A stretch of DNA of 64,000 nt from Piscinibacter gummiphilus (GCF_032681285.1 NZ_CP136338.1:1-64000), one strand, 5' to 3'. Numbered from the stretch's first letter, positions 45,789 to 55,600 are shown. Notes: generated by a model not told the origin, from the letters alone. Numbers and translations are program-made.

Positions 45789-46052
45789 ATGGGTGCCGTT
45801 GACCATCATGTTGTCGTCGCAGAGGGGACCCATCCAGCCTGGACGGCGCTCGATGACGCGCTTCAAGTTCTCGTGCGTGCCGAGTCTCTCGTGATGCTGC
45901 TCGGATGCGCCTTCGACGTCGAGGAACACCATCGCTACGGCGCTGAGGTCGCCTGCGATCACCTGCGGTCGGTCAAGGACAAGATCTCAGAAGCTCAGGC
46001 CCTTGTTCGCTCTGGGGAGCCTCCATCACCAGAGGGCGACAACGGCGATTAA
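45789..46052 (+). CDS. Small hypothetical protein (87 aa)
   Basis: ATG at 45789 has AAGGAG eight bases upstream. The product (MGAVDHHVVVAEGTHPAWTALDDALQVLVRAESLVMLLG...) is helical and acidic, ending in a loose tail. It was preferred over an overlapping minus-strand frame because of the ribosome binding site. Function unknown. Confidence 0.45.
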   Translation: MGAVDHHVVVAEGTHPAWTALDDALQVLVRAESLVMLLGCAFDVEEHHRYGAEVACDHLRSVKDKISEAQALVRSGEPPSPEGDNGD

Positions 46053-46072
46053 TGCGTCACTGTGACGTATTA
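46050..46072. promoter_or_regulatory. 23-bp near-perfect palindrome just before a small gene
   Basis: TAATGCGTCAC (46050-46060) and GTGACGTATTA (46062-46072) are inverted copies with one mismatch around a single central T. It ends 8 bases before the ATG at 46080, so a bound repressor would block expression of that gene. Confidence 0.6.
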
Positions 46073-46079
46073 TTCCGGC

Positions 46080-46439
46080 ATGGAATCTGGGCCGTTTCCC
46101 CCTGCAGGCAACGCGCGCCGCAAGCGCGGACCCAAGCCCGTGGGCGACCGCGCAATGACCGGTGCGGAGAGAACCCGCGCCTACCGCGAGCGCTTGCAAG
46201 AGGACCAAGACCTCGAGGCGCTCGAACTGCTATCCGGGGTAGCGCTTCGGGAGAAACTGAACCGTGCGCTCATCGAGGTACAGCGCTTCGCGTCTGGTCG
46301 TGCCAAGGTGCCGGCCGGCTGGAAGGACATCGAGGCGGACCTGCGCGACGGCGCCCTTTATGCCGCCCAGCTGGCCTGGCAGGAGGTCGGCCGGCGCTAC
46401 GGGTTCAAACTGAGCAAGAAGAAGCCGTCCTCACGATGA
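46080..46439 (+). CDS. Hypothetical plasmid protein (119 aa)
   Basis: ATG at 46080 gives MESGPFPPAGNARRKRGPKPVGDRAMTGAERTRAYRERLQEDQD.... The basic N-terminus with 'RGPKPVGDRAMTGAERTRAYRERL' is of a type common on proteobacterial plasmids and prophages and suggests nucleic-acid binding. An upstream palindrome ends 8 bases before the start and may be its operator. Role unknown. Confidence 0.6.
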   Translation: MESGPFPPAGNARRKRGPKPVGDRAMTGAERTRAYRERLQEDQDLEALELLSGVALREKLNRALIEVQRFASGRAKVPAGWKDIEADLRDGALYAAQLAWQEVGRRYGFKLSKKKPSSR

Positions 46440-46593
46440 CGAGGGGCAAGCCCCGAGCGCCACGGCGAGCCGGCAATGGTCCTGGCCGAAACCCAGCGGG
46501 GCGGACACGCGGGCGCCCAAAAGCACCGATCTCGAGCCGGTCTGCAGGACGGCGGGAAGCACCGACGAAGAGGCATAGGCCTGCGCGTGCGCA

Positions 46594-46617
46594 TGTTGAT
46601 AATCCTTATTATCAACA
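46594..46617. promoter_or_regulatory. 24-bp AT-rich palindrome upstream of the defence operon
   Basis: TGTTGATAAT (46594-46603) and ATTATCAACA (46608-46617) are perfect inverted copies around CCTT. It stands out from the GC-rich surroundings. With no T-run it looks more like an operator than a terminator. It lies in the 526-base gap (46440-46965) that otherwise holds no gene. Confidence 0.55.
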
Positions 46618-46877
46618 CGCACGAAAAATGGCGACAAGTCGGCCTGATTTGAAGCACAATGAGCTAAGTCTTTGATGCGCAACGGAAAGGCGAGAGAACG
46701 CGCTGGTGTCGATACCCAGCCATCTTTGAACTTTGTTCATTGATGTCTGAACTCTCGGCTCCTCACCGTTCGGCCCCGCCGAGCCCAAACGCTAAGAAGT
46801 AGCCATGCAGTCCGCGTATGGCTACATCCTTCGCCGCACAACTGATCTGCCAACGCAAATTCCGCGCCCTCGCCCCT

Positions 46878-46917
46878 TCAAACCCAATCAAACCAGGTCA
46901 AACCTGAGCAAGGTTGA
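46878..46917. promoter_or_regulatory. Helically phased TCAAACC repeats before mad1
   Basis: TCAAACC occurs at 46878, 46888 and 46898, exactly 10 bases apart, followed by an inverted-like AAGGTTGA (46910-46917). The array ends about 48 bases before the mad1 start and overlaps a possible -35 box (TTGACT, 46914-46919). A multimeric regulator on one DNA face, possibly MAD1 itself, could bind. Confidence 0.55.
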
Positions 46918-46965
46918 CTACACTCGGCGTTTGCCGCTCTCGGCGGGATGCTTTAGGACGCGAAT

Positions 46966-47181
46966 ATGGAAGACCGTTGGCTCTCTGTGGACGAAATCGC
47001 CGACTACCTAGGTGTAGCCAAAGACACCATCTACACCTGGGTCACCGCCAAAGGCATGCCAGGGCACAAGGTTGGGCGCTTCTGGAAGTTCAAGAAGGAA
47101 GACGTAGACGCCTGGGTTCGCGAGGGCGGTGCCGCTGCCAGCAGTGATGACTTTGACGACAAGGAGCCCAGCAATGTCTAA
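46966..47181 (+). CDS. mad1: MAD1: excisionase-type helix-turn-helix protein, first gene of the defence operon
   Basis: The 71-residue protein is a single MerR/excisionase-like winged helix (RWLSVDEIADYLGVAKDTIYTWVTAKGMPGHKVGRFWKFKKEDVDAWVREGG) with an acidic tail. AGGA precedes the ATG. Such domains bind DNA. As first gene of the eight-gene cluster it fits the helix-turn-helix component of the methylation-associated defence system and may regulate the operon through the phased repeats upstream. Its stop overlaps the mad2 start by 8 bases. Confidence 0.82.
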   Translation: MEDRWLSVDEIADYLGVAKDTIYTWVTAKGMPGHKVGRFWKFKKEDVDAWVREGGAAASSDDFDDKEPSNV

Positions 47182-49216
47182 GCAGCGCTCCGCACAGGAC
47201 AACAACGATATGAGCGACCTTGATCAAGAAGCCCAGGCGCCTGAGAGCGCGCTCGAAGAGGGCAAGGTCTTTGACTACATCACCGGCAACCCGGTGAAGG
47301 ACAGCGACAAAGAGCAAGTCCGACAGCGCATCGCCCGCGCCATCATCCATGAATACGGCATTGCCGCCGAGGACATGGAGCCTGACTTCAAGGTCAAGGT
47401 GCTGGGCAAGAACCGCAAACTCGACATCGCCATCTTCAAGCCTGGCCAACCACACATGGTGGACAACCTCTACCGCGCCGTGGTGGTGGAGAAAGAGCCC
47501 AAGCTTGGCACCAAGGGTGCATATCGGATGCGTGATCCGGAAGAGGCACGCAAAGAGTTCGAAGTGCTGGAAACGGTGATGGCCGAAGTCGAAAGCTGCG
47601 ACTACGGCCTGTGGACCAACGGCCTGGAGTTCTTTTTCTTCAAGAAAGAAGTCACCCGCTTTGACACCAAGTTCAAGCCCATCGGCGACTGGCCGCTGGG
47701 TGACGACACCTTCAGTGTTGAAGGGCGCTCGATGGGGCGCCTGCGCCGTGCCGATCCGGTCATGCTGCGCACGGCTTTCCGCCGCTGCCACAACTACATC
47801 CACGGCAACGAAGGCATGCCCAAGGATGCTGCCTTCTGGCAGTTCCTGTACCTCATCTTCTGCAAGATGTACGACGAGCAGCAGCCCAACGATGCGCGTC
47901 GCTTCTGGGTTGGGCCGTTCGAGCCATTCGAAGCTGCCGGCCGAGAGCACATCCGCATGCGCATCAAGCCGCTCTTTGATGCGGTGAAGAAGAAGTACGA
48001 CGGTCTGTTTAAGGGCAACGAAGAGATCACCCTGTCCGACCGAGCCCTGGCCTTCATCGTCTCCGAGCTGGCCCGCTACGACTTTGGTCGCACCGATGTG
48101 GACGCCAAGGGCACGGCCTACCAAGAAATCGTTGGCACCAACCTGCGTGGAGATCGCGGCCAATACTTCACCCCGCGTGGCGCCATCAGTCTTGTGGTCA
48201 AGATGCTGGCACCCAAAGAGCATGAGCGCGTGCTCGATTCGTCCTGCGGTACAGGCGGCTTCCTGGTCGAGACCTTGAACTACCTGAACAAGGTCTTCCA
48301 CGAAGAGAAGCGCATCAAGGCAGGCGACGAGAACACGGAAGAGTTCGTCTCCATCCGAGACCAGTTGGCCCACTTCGCGGCCAACAACCTGTTCGGTGCG
48401 GACTTCGACCCTTTCCTGGTTCGCGCCGCACAGATGAACGTGATGATGGCTGGCAATTCGCTCGGCCGCCTCTATCACATGAACTCGCTGGAATTCCCGG
48501 CAGGCCACCTGCCAGGCGTGCCGGCCGCGAAGGCAGCCATACCGCTCGGGACGATTGATGTCTTGATGACCAACCCGCCGTTTGGCTCGGACATTCCGGT
48601 CACCGAAAAGACCATCCTGGAGCAGTACGAGCTGGCCCGCCGCTGGGAGCGGCAAGGCGATGGCTTCGTGATGACCAACGCCATCAAGCCTGCTGTGTCG
48701 CCTGAGGTGCTATTCATCGAACGATGCGTCAAGTGGCTCAAGCCGGGCGGCCGTGCTGGCATCGTCTTGCCTGATGGCATCCTGGGCAACCCCGGCGATG
48801 AGTACATCCGCTACTGGATTCTTCGCCACTGCTGGGTGCTGGCCAGCGTCGATTTGCCGGTGGAGTCCTTCATCGTCGAGGCCAACGTGAACATCTTGAC
48901 CAGCTTGCTCTTCCTGAAGCGCAAGCCTGAAGAGGTGATCAAGGCAGAAGACCTGGGTCAGAAAAAGGACTACCCCGTCTTCATGGCTGTCGCTGAGAAG
49001 GTGGGCTTCGACCGCCGTGGCAACACGCTCTACAAGCGCCACCCTGACGGCGAAGAAATCCTGGTGGATGTCAGCCACGAAGAGAAGGTCCGCATCGGCG
49101 GCGGCCTGCAAGTGCGCACCCTGCATCGCAAGGAGCGCATCCTCGACGACGACCTGCCCGAAATCGCCAAGGCCTATGCCGAGTTCCGCGCCCAACATCC
49201 GGAGCCCAGCAAATGA
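47174..49216 (+). CDS. mad2: MAD2: N6-adenine DNA methyltransferase, type I HsdM-like
   Basis: The 680-residue protein has an N-terminal region like the type I HsdR_N domain (Asp84 in RKLDIAIF, then VVVEKEPK with Glu108 and Lys110). A helical HsdM N-terminal bundle and the methylase core follow: SAM-binding DSSCGTGGFL (Asp355 onward) and catalytic NPPF at Asn467. It should methylate adenine at sites chosen by the S subunit MAD5, marking self DNA. ATG at 47174 overlaps mad1; the stop overlaps mad3 (ATGA). Compared with normal HsdM it is longer because of the N-terminal part. Confidence 0.93.
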   Translation: MSKQRSAQDNNDMSDLDQEAQAPESALEEGKVFDYITGNPVKDSDKEQVRQRIARAIIHEYGIAAEDMEPDFKVKVLGKNRKLDIAIFKPGQPHMVDNLYRAVVVEKEPKLGTKGAYRMRDPEEARKEFEVLETVMAEVESCDYGLWTNGLEFFFFKKEVTRFDTKFKPIGDWPLGDDTFSVEGRSMGRLRRADPVMLRTAFRRCHNYIHGNEGMPKDAAFWQFLYLIFCKMYDEQQPNDARRFWVGPFEPFEAAGREHIRMRIKPLFDAVKKKYDGLFKGNEEITLSDRALAFIVSELARYDFGRTDVDAKGTAYQEIVGTNLRGDRGQYFTPRGAISLVVKMLAPKEHERVLDSSCGTGGFLVETLNYLNKVFHEEKRIKAGDENTEEFVSIRDQLAHFAANNLFGADFDPFLVRAAQMNVMMAGNSLGRLYHMNSLEFPAGHLPGVPAAKAAIPLGTIDVLMTNPPFGSDIPVTEKTILEQYELARRWERQGDGFVMTNAIKPAVSPEVLFIERCVKWLKPGGRAGIVLPDGILGNPGDEYIRYWILRHCWVLASVDLPVESFIVEANVNILTSLLFLKRKPEEVIKAEDLGQKKDYPVFMAVAEKVGFDRRGNTLYKRHPDGEEILVDVSHEEKVRIGGGLQVRTLHRKERILDDDLPEIAKAYAEFRAQHPEPSK

Positions 49217-50550
49217 TCACGCGACTTGAAGCCACACGTTATCGCTGCTTCGAACGCCTGGGCGTCGATGTCGGCGACTTTCGCGTTCTCGTCGGGGCCA
49301 ATGGCTCTGGCAAAACCACCTTGCTCGACCTGCCCGTTCTCTTGGGTGACTTGCTGCGTGCCAACAATGTCTCCGCACCGTTCATGGAGCGTCGCCCTGA
49401 ATTGCCGCCGCGTGCTGGCAGCCTGAACGAACTGGTGTTCGCCGGGCGCGGCAGCGACTTCTCGCTGGCTGTCGAAGCCCGCCTGCCCGAGGCTGTGCAA
49501 TCAAAGGTGCTTGAAGGCTTGTTTGTCAGCAAACGCACGGAGCGCTCGCGGCAGGCACTACAGGAAGATCGCCGTCAATGGCCGACCCACATCCGCTACG
49601 AGATCGGCTTGCGCATCGGTGCGGATCAATCACTGCTGGTGGCCTACGAGTATCTCTTCCTCTTCCCCGAAGCTGATGGACCAGACCGCCGACAAGCGGG
49701 CTTTCACGGGGCAACGGCAGCGAGCAAGAAACTGTGGCACCTAACGCTCAAGCGCGAGATTGGCTACGAGTCGGAATTCAAGCCAGAAACACCGCACGCC
49801 AAAGCCGTCAAGGTCGGCCTGCCCGAGACGCTACTGGCCATGCCGCGCGTGCTGTTCGAGTCCGAGGCGGGTTACCCCGCTGCGCGGTGGCTGCACACCT
49901 TGCTGACTACCGATGCGGTGTTCCTTGAACCCAACTGGTCAGCCATGCGCCAAGCCAGCCCACCGGGCCAGCCCAAGGTCATCACCGCCAACGGCCGCAA
50001 CATCCCTTGGCTCGCACTGGAACTGAAGCGGGAAGGTGCTCCGGAAGGTGTTGCTGCTGACTACCGCAGCGAGCGCTATGCCGACTGGATTGCCCATGTA
50101 CAAACCGCGTTGCCGCAGGTCATGGACATCGAAGTGCGTGAACGTGAGGACGACCACCATGCCTATTTCGTGGTCAGCTACAAGGGCGATTTCAAAGTGC
50201 CGTCACCCGGTTTGTCGGATGGCACCCTGCGCATCCTCACGCTGACGCTGCTGCCCTACCTCAGCAAGCAGCCCGCCATCTTGGTGACCGAAGAGCCAGA
50301 GAACGGCATCCATCCACGCGCCATCGAGGCCGTTTTGCAATCGCTGTCCTCTATGTACGACAGCCAGGTGTGGGTGTCCTCGCATTCGCCGGTCGTCCTG
50401 GCACAAGCAAGGCTTGAGCATCTTGTCTGTGCTCGTCCGAATGAGGGCGGCGGCGTGCAAATGGTTGGAGGCAAAGAGCACCCGCGACTTATGGAGTGGC
50501 GTGGCGAAATCGATTTGGGCAGCTTGTTCGCCGCAGGGGTGCTTGGATGA
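49213..50550 (+). CDS. mad3: MAD3: AAA/ABC-type ATPase
   Basis: The 445-residue ATPase is of the RecF/SMC-like AAA_15/21 kind. It has Walker A GANGSGKT (residues 28-35), a signature-like LSDGTLRIL, Walker B ILVTEEPENGIHP (Glu360-Glu361) and an H-loop SSHSPV. Such ATPases often work with a nuclease encoded next door; the following gene has a TOPRIM-like acidic motif. It is predicted to sense or move along DNA in the defence complex. Both ends overlap neighbouring genes by 4 bases. Confidence 0.88.
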   Translation: MITRLEATRYRCFERLGVDVGDFRVLVGANGSGKTTLLDLPVLLGDLLRANNVSAPFMERRPELPPRAGSLNELVFAGRGSDFSLAVEARLPEAVQSKVLEGLFVSKRTERSRQALQEDRRQWPTHIRYEIGLRIGADQSLLVAYEYLFLFPEADGPDRRQAGFHGATAASKKLWHLTLKREIGYESEFKPETPHAKAVKVGLPETLLAMPRVLFESEAGYPAARWLHTLLTTDAVFLEPNWSAMRQASPPGQPKVITANGRNIPWLALELKREGAPEGVAADYRSERYADWIAHVQTALPQVMDIEVREREDDHHAYFVVSYKGDFKVPSPGLSDGTLRILTLTLLPYLSKQPAILVTEEPENGIHPRAIEAVLQSLSSMYDSQVWVSSHSPVVLAQARLEHLVCARPNEGGGVQMVGGKEHPRLMEWRGEIDLGSLFAAGVLG

Positions 50551-51194
50551 TGAACAAGCGCCCTTGTGTGATTTTGGTGGCCGACAACATGATGGTCGGC
50601 GCGGTCAAAGGCTTCTTCAGCAACCCGCACTGGCATATGAAGCTGGGCTGCTCACCGTTTGAATTCGACTCAAGAACCGACTTGATTTGCGACTCTCTCG
50701 GGAATGACCAAGGTGTCTACACCCGTGCGCATGAACTGCTTCGCCCGTACATCGCGTCGCATGACAAGGCCATTGTGATCTTGGATTGCGATTGGAACGG
50801 TGAGTACCGGAAGCAGCGGGCTGAGATTACCGCGCACATTGCAGCCAATCTCACGGTGAACGGCTGGGAGCATGGCAAGCACAAAGTGATCGCCATCGAT
50901 CCTGAGCTGGAGAACTGGCTCTGGCAGGGTGACAACGCTAACGTTGCAAGTGCCCTTGGATACAAAGGAAACGGATCACTGCGCGAATTGCTTAAGCAAA
51001 AAGGTTTCTGGCCCGAGGGGGTGGCCAAACCGACGGACCCCAAAGCGGCAGCGCTCTGGCTGCTCCGGCAGACTCGGCAGCCATTGTCTTCATCAGTTTA
51101 CGAGCGGCTCTGCGCCAGGGTTGGCCTTGGCGGTTGTGTTGATCCGGCGTTTCTGGACCTCAGGAACGCATTGCTTGAGTGGTTCCCCGTATGA
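50547..51194 (+). CDS. mad4: MAD4: defence-system protein, possibly TOPRIM-like
   Basis: The 215-residue protein contains hydrophobic strands ending in acidic residues, CVILVADNMM near the start and AIVILDCDWNGE (Asp80, Asp82), which resemble the DxD of TOPRIM nucleases. The usual glutamate motif is not evident. With MAD3 it recalls OLD-type or Gabija-type ATPase plus TOPRIM pairs, here on separate genes. It overlaps mad3 and mad5. The place in the operon is firm; the fold is inference. Confidence 0.75.
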   Translation: MMNKRPCVILVADNMMVGAVKGFFSNPHWHMKLGCSPFEFDSRTDLICDSLGNDQGVYTRAHELLRPYIASHDKAIVILDCDWNGEYRKQRAEITAHIAANLTVNGWEHGKHKVIAIDPELENWLWQGDNANVASALGYKGNGSLRELLKQKGFWPEGVAKPTDPKAAALWLLRQTRQPLSSSVYERLCARVGLGGCVDPAFLDLRNALLEWFPV

Positions 51195-52609
51195 GCTTCG
51201 CAAGCTTCAAGAATGCACGAATTGTTCGGTCTGGGTGGCTTGACGAAGGTGGTCGTCGGCTGGACTGCAACCCGTATATGTCAGGCGCGCTGGAGGCTCG
51301 CGACACACTGAAGCAACTCAAGGTACGCAAGGATGCGCTTAGCACGCTGACCAAGGGTCATGCTGGCGGTATCTACAACGGGCCGATGTTCAAGCGCAAC
51401 TATGTGGACTCAGCCGAGTATGGCGTGCCTTTTATCAGCAGCGGCTCGATGCTACTGGCCGATCTCAGCACGTTACCTCGCCTACGGCGCTCGGACGCCG
51501 AGTCTGGGCGCCTTTCGTACCTGCGCTTACACGCTGGGATGATGATGATCTCTTGTTCCGGCACGATTGGACGAATGACCTACGTTCGCCCAGATATGGA
51601 TGGAGTGTGGTCTTCGCAGGATGTTCTAAAGGTAGTGCCGAATCCAGAGCAAATTCCTCCCGGCTACCTGTACGCTTTCTTGTCGAGCCGCTACGGTGTG
51701 CCTCTGGTGGTCTCCGGAACCTACGGCGCCATCATTCAGCATATTGAGCCAGAGCACATTGCCGATTTGCCTGTCCCCAGGTTTGATGCGCGAACAGAAG
51801 TCGCCATCGCCGAAAAAGTTGATGCAGCTGCTGACGCGCGCTCTGAGGCCGTGGAATTGCTGCAAGAGGCCAGCAATCGCCTGCATATGAGGCTAGGCCT
51901 AAGGACGCCGACACCGGTTTCCGCCCTTACCAAGCCTGACGTTACAGCAGTATCCAGCGGCACCTTCAGAGATCGCGGAGATGGGTACTACTACAGCGCC
52001 AGGAACGCAGAGTCTCGTCGGGCATTTGATGCAGCTGGCGGGAACCGTGCGCTGGGCGAGGCGGCAGAGGTATTCATCCCTGGCATCTTCAAGCGGCTGT
52101 ACGCATCCGATCCCCAGTTCGGAAGTCCGTACATCACTGGTGGCGATGTGTTTGAGTTGGCTCCTGTTTCAGACAAGTTCTTGATGAAGCGCGTGGCAGC
52201 GGAATACGGCCTGCTGCTCAAGAAAGGAATGATCGTTGTGCAGGAGGCAGGTCAACTGGGAGGTCTCATTGGGCGCTCGGTGATGGTAGGCAGCTATCTC
52301 GATGGCTTCTCCTGCAGCAACAACATGATTCGAATCGTCCCGGAAGACGACATCGACGGCGGCTATCTGTTCACGCTGCTGTCTAGCGAGCATGGAGTGC
52401 GATTGTTGTCGCGGGAAGCGGCGGGCTCCAGCATCCCTCATACAGACGAGCTACGCGTCAAGCGAATTCAGGTTCCTTGGCCCTCAAGGAAAGACAGGGA
52501 AGACATTGGTGCGCCAGCCATTCGAGCTCGTGAGTTGAGGGATCAAGCGTGTGTCTGGGAGCAAGAGGCCAGAGACATGCTCGAAGCAAAAATTCTCGGA
52601 GGGGAGTGA
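51191..52609 (+). CDS. mad5: MAD5: type I specificity (S) subunit-like protein
   Basis: The 472-residue protein has two target-recognition-like halves, each with a typical beta-helical stretch. In half 1: VPFISSGSMLLADL, MMMISCSGTIGRMTYVR, WSSQDVLKVVP, PGYLYAFLSSRYG. In half 2: SPYITGGDVFELAP, GMIVVQEAGQLGGLIGRSV, NNMIRIVPEDDIDGGYLFTLLSSEHG. A helical spacer (EKVDAAADARSEAVELLQEASNRL) links them. It should direct MAD2 to a bipartite sequence. No HsdR follows, so cutting must be done by other operon members. ATG at 51191 overlaps the mad4 stop. Confidence 0.9.
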   Translation: MSFASFKNARIVRSGWLDEGGRRLDCNPYMSGALEARDTLKQLKVRKDALSTLTKGHAGGIYNGPMFKRNYVDSAEYGVPFISSGSMLLADLSTLPRLRRSDAESGRLSYLRLHAGMMMISCSGTIGRMTYVRPDMDGVWSSQDVLKVVPNPEQIPPGYLYAFLSSRYGVPLVVSGTYGAIIQHIEPEHIADLPVPRFDARTEVAIAEKVDAAADARSEAVELLQEASNRLHMRLGLRTPTPVSALTKPDVTAVSSGTFRDRGDGYYYSARNAESRRAFDAAGGNRALGEAAEVFIPGIFKRLYASDPQFGSPYITGGDVFELAPVSDKFLMKRVAAEYGLLLKKGMIVVQEAGQLGGLIGRSVMVGSYLDGFSCSNNMIRIVPEDDIDGGYLFTLLSSEHGVRLLSREAAGSSIPHTDELRVKRIQVPWPSRKDREDIGAPAIRARELRDQACVWEQEARDMLEAKILGGE

Positions 52610-52610
52610 G

Positions 52611-55600
52611 ATGGCCAAAGTGATCCCAGTAGGCCAGCCAGTTAATGATGCAGAGCGCAGCGCCATCGCTTACCTGCGGGATCGCTTGCCAGACAGTTTC
52701 GTTCTGCTTCACAACTTCGAGATCGAGCGGCAGGGCGAGCGCTTCGAGATCGACATCGCATTGCTGACCCCGCACGCTCTTTACCTGATCGACGTGAAGG
52801 GCACGCGCGGCACCATCGATGTGTACGGCAACAAGTGGTACCCCGAGGGACGCGCGCCGTATCCGTCGCCGCTGGGCAAGCTGCGCGGCCATGCGCGCAC
52901 GGTGAAGGGCTTGGTGACCCAGGCCAATCCCGGTCGGAATGAGCTGGACGGTATCTATGTCGATGCCGCCATCCTGCTCACCGCGCCCGATGCGCACCTG
53001 AACGACCGCGAGCAGCTGGATGCAGATCGGGTGGTGAAGCTGAAGGACGCAGAGCGCTACTTCAAGGATGCCACGCGCATCCCGGCGCGCTTCTCCAAAA
53101 ACATCCTGCAGCAACAGGGCTTGATCCTGCATGCCTTGAAGGTGGTGAAGCCCGCTTCCGCCGTGCAGCGCTTTGGGCACTGGCAGGTGAAAGAAAAGCT
53201 CGGGGCGGCGGAGGCCTACACCGAGTTTCGTGCCGAGAACGCGTTCGCGGGTGGCACGGCTCGCCTGCGGGTGTACCAGGCAGACCCCTACCAGCCCGAA
53301 GACGTGCGCAAGGCGCAGGTCAACCGCATTGCCAATGCCTACCGGGCGCTTTCCAAGCTGCCGCTGCATCCCAACATCGTCGCAGCGCGGGATTTCTTCC
53401 CGGCCGATGACGACAAGTCCTTCATCCTGATTCTGGACGATGCACCGGGCCAGGCGCTGACGGTGCACATGGCTCGACCCCAGTTGGCGCTGACGCTGGA
53501 CCAGAAGTGGCGCGTGGCCAAAGACCTGTTGGCGGCCTTGGCCCACGCCCACCATTACGGCGTGGTGCATCGCAACCTGACGCCAGGCGCAATCTTGATT
53601 GGCCAGGACGGCACCACGCGCATCACCGATTTCGACTTCGCCAAGCCCGGTGTGGACCGCAGCCTGACGATTGCGACGGACATTGTTGATCTGGTGGAAA
53701 AAGCCTATGTGGCGCCTGAAGCGTTCCGGGAGCCGGGTGCCGCATCCAGCGCATCAGACATCTTCTCCGCAGGCGTCATCCTCTACGAACTCTTCACCGG
53801 AGAGCGCCCGTTCGCGGGCGAGCCCACCACCGTGTGGGATCGGGTTGGCGAGTTCCTCAACAAGCCTTCGGCACTGCGACCGGAATTGAACGAGGCCTTT
53901 GATACTTGGCTGCAAAGCTTGTGCGCTTTTGATGAGCACCAACGGCTGACCGCATCTGCCGCGCTGGCCGCATTGAATGCTTTGCTGCAACCTGTGGCGC
54001 AAGCAGCCAGCCAAGCTGCAGAGGCACCGAAGCCCGAGGTCGTTGAAGTCGATGATGCCCAGACCGACTACCTGAACTTGGCGGCAGGCCATCGCCTGAC
54101 CCACAAGTTCATCGTGGAGAAGAAGCTCGGGCGCGGCAGCTTCGGTGTCGTCTACAAGGTGATCGACACCTTGGGTGATGTGGCTCGCACGGTGAAGCTC
54201 ATTGTCAGCGACAGGCACTCGACCCTGGAACGCCTGAAGAAAGAGTACCGCCACCTGGTGCATATCCCCGAGCACCCTCACGTGGTGCGTGTGCTGGATG
54301 CGGATGTGATTCCAGGGCGGGACATCCCCTTCCTAGTGTTTGAGTACGTGGAAGGGGCCGATGTCGGCGACATGATCCAAGACCGCCTGCTGTCCCCTGA
54401 GGATGCGCTGGAGCTGGGCAAGCAGGTGATTGAGGGCCTGGTGCATTTGCATGCGCAGGGCTTCCATCACTGCGACATAAAGCCACGCAACCTCTTGTGG
54501 ACCCAGAAGGGCGCGAAGATCATCGACTTCAATGTGTCGGTGCGGGCCGACGACAAGGAGTCTCGCGGTGGGGGCTCGCGACGCTATCTGCCGCCGGACT
54601 TTGACCCTGAGGTCATTCCGCACAACGGCGAGCGCGCAGACCGCGATCTGTATGCGCTGGGCCTGACTTTGTACGAGGCATTGACCGCCTGCTACCCGTG
54701 GGACACCACGGAACCGCCCATCAACAAGCCTGCGCCGGATCCGCGTGAACTGTCGGGCTTTGCCGACTTGGCGCCAGAGTTGGTGAACGTGGTGCTCAAG
54801 GCCATTGCGCCGCGCAGGGCAGAGCGCTTCCACGCGGCCGTCGATTTCCGCGATGCGCTGGCAGAAGTTCGCCATGCGCGTCGAGCGCAGACGGTCAGCC
54901 TGGCGGCCATGGCGACGGCTGTCAGTAGCGGGCAGCCCGCCTTGGCTGAATCGGCACCCAACACAAATGCGTTCGTATCACACCTGCTGACGCTCTACAG
55001 CCAAAGCCGGCGCAGCAATGCGGGTACGCGGGGCATGGATGCGCTTGGGTTCTCAGCCTATGTGGACACCGCGCTGGACCGTGCCTTATTGCCTGCCGTG
55101 CTGCAGGGGGAGTTCCGGCTAGTACTGATCTCTGGCAACGCTGGTGACGGCAAGACCGCTTTCTTGCAACGCCTGGAGAAAGAGGTCGAAGCGCGCGGCG
55201 GGGCCGTCAATCGTGGTTTGGCAAACGGCAGCGAGCTGAGCTTGGACGGCAAGCGCTACCTGATCAACTACGACGGCAGCCAAGACGAGGGCAACAAGAA
55301 CAACAACCAGGTGCTGCTGGACTTCCTGGCCCCGTTCAAGGGCAACGATGCAGCGTCCTGGAGGCCCCAAGAGACGCGACTGATTGCGATCAACGAAGGC
55401 CGCTTGGTGGACTTCCTCGCTGCGCATGAACAGGATTTCCCGGCGCTCACGGGCCTGGTTCGGCGGGCATTCGCCACGGGGGAAGCGGAGTCTGGCGTGG
55501 CGGTGGTGAATCTGAATCTCCGCAGCGTTGTGGCGGATGACGCCAGCAATGCTGAGGGCGGGTCTATTCTGGAGCGCACGCTGCGAAGCATTGTCCGCCC

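Noticed and set aside
47090..48655. Long minus-strand frame of 521 codons opposite mad2
   Set aside because: It is antisense to a clear methylase, and its translation is rich in His, Val and Gly without any domain; it is a high-GC shadow frame.
47174..52609. Ordinary type I restriction-modification locus
   Set aside because: A methylase and S subunit are present, but no HsdR helicase-nuclease, and two unrelated genes separate them; the following kinase and ATPase genes overlap in one operon.
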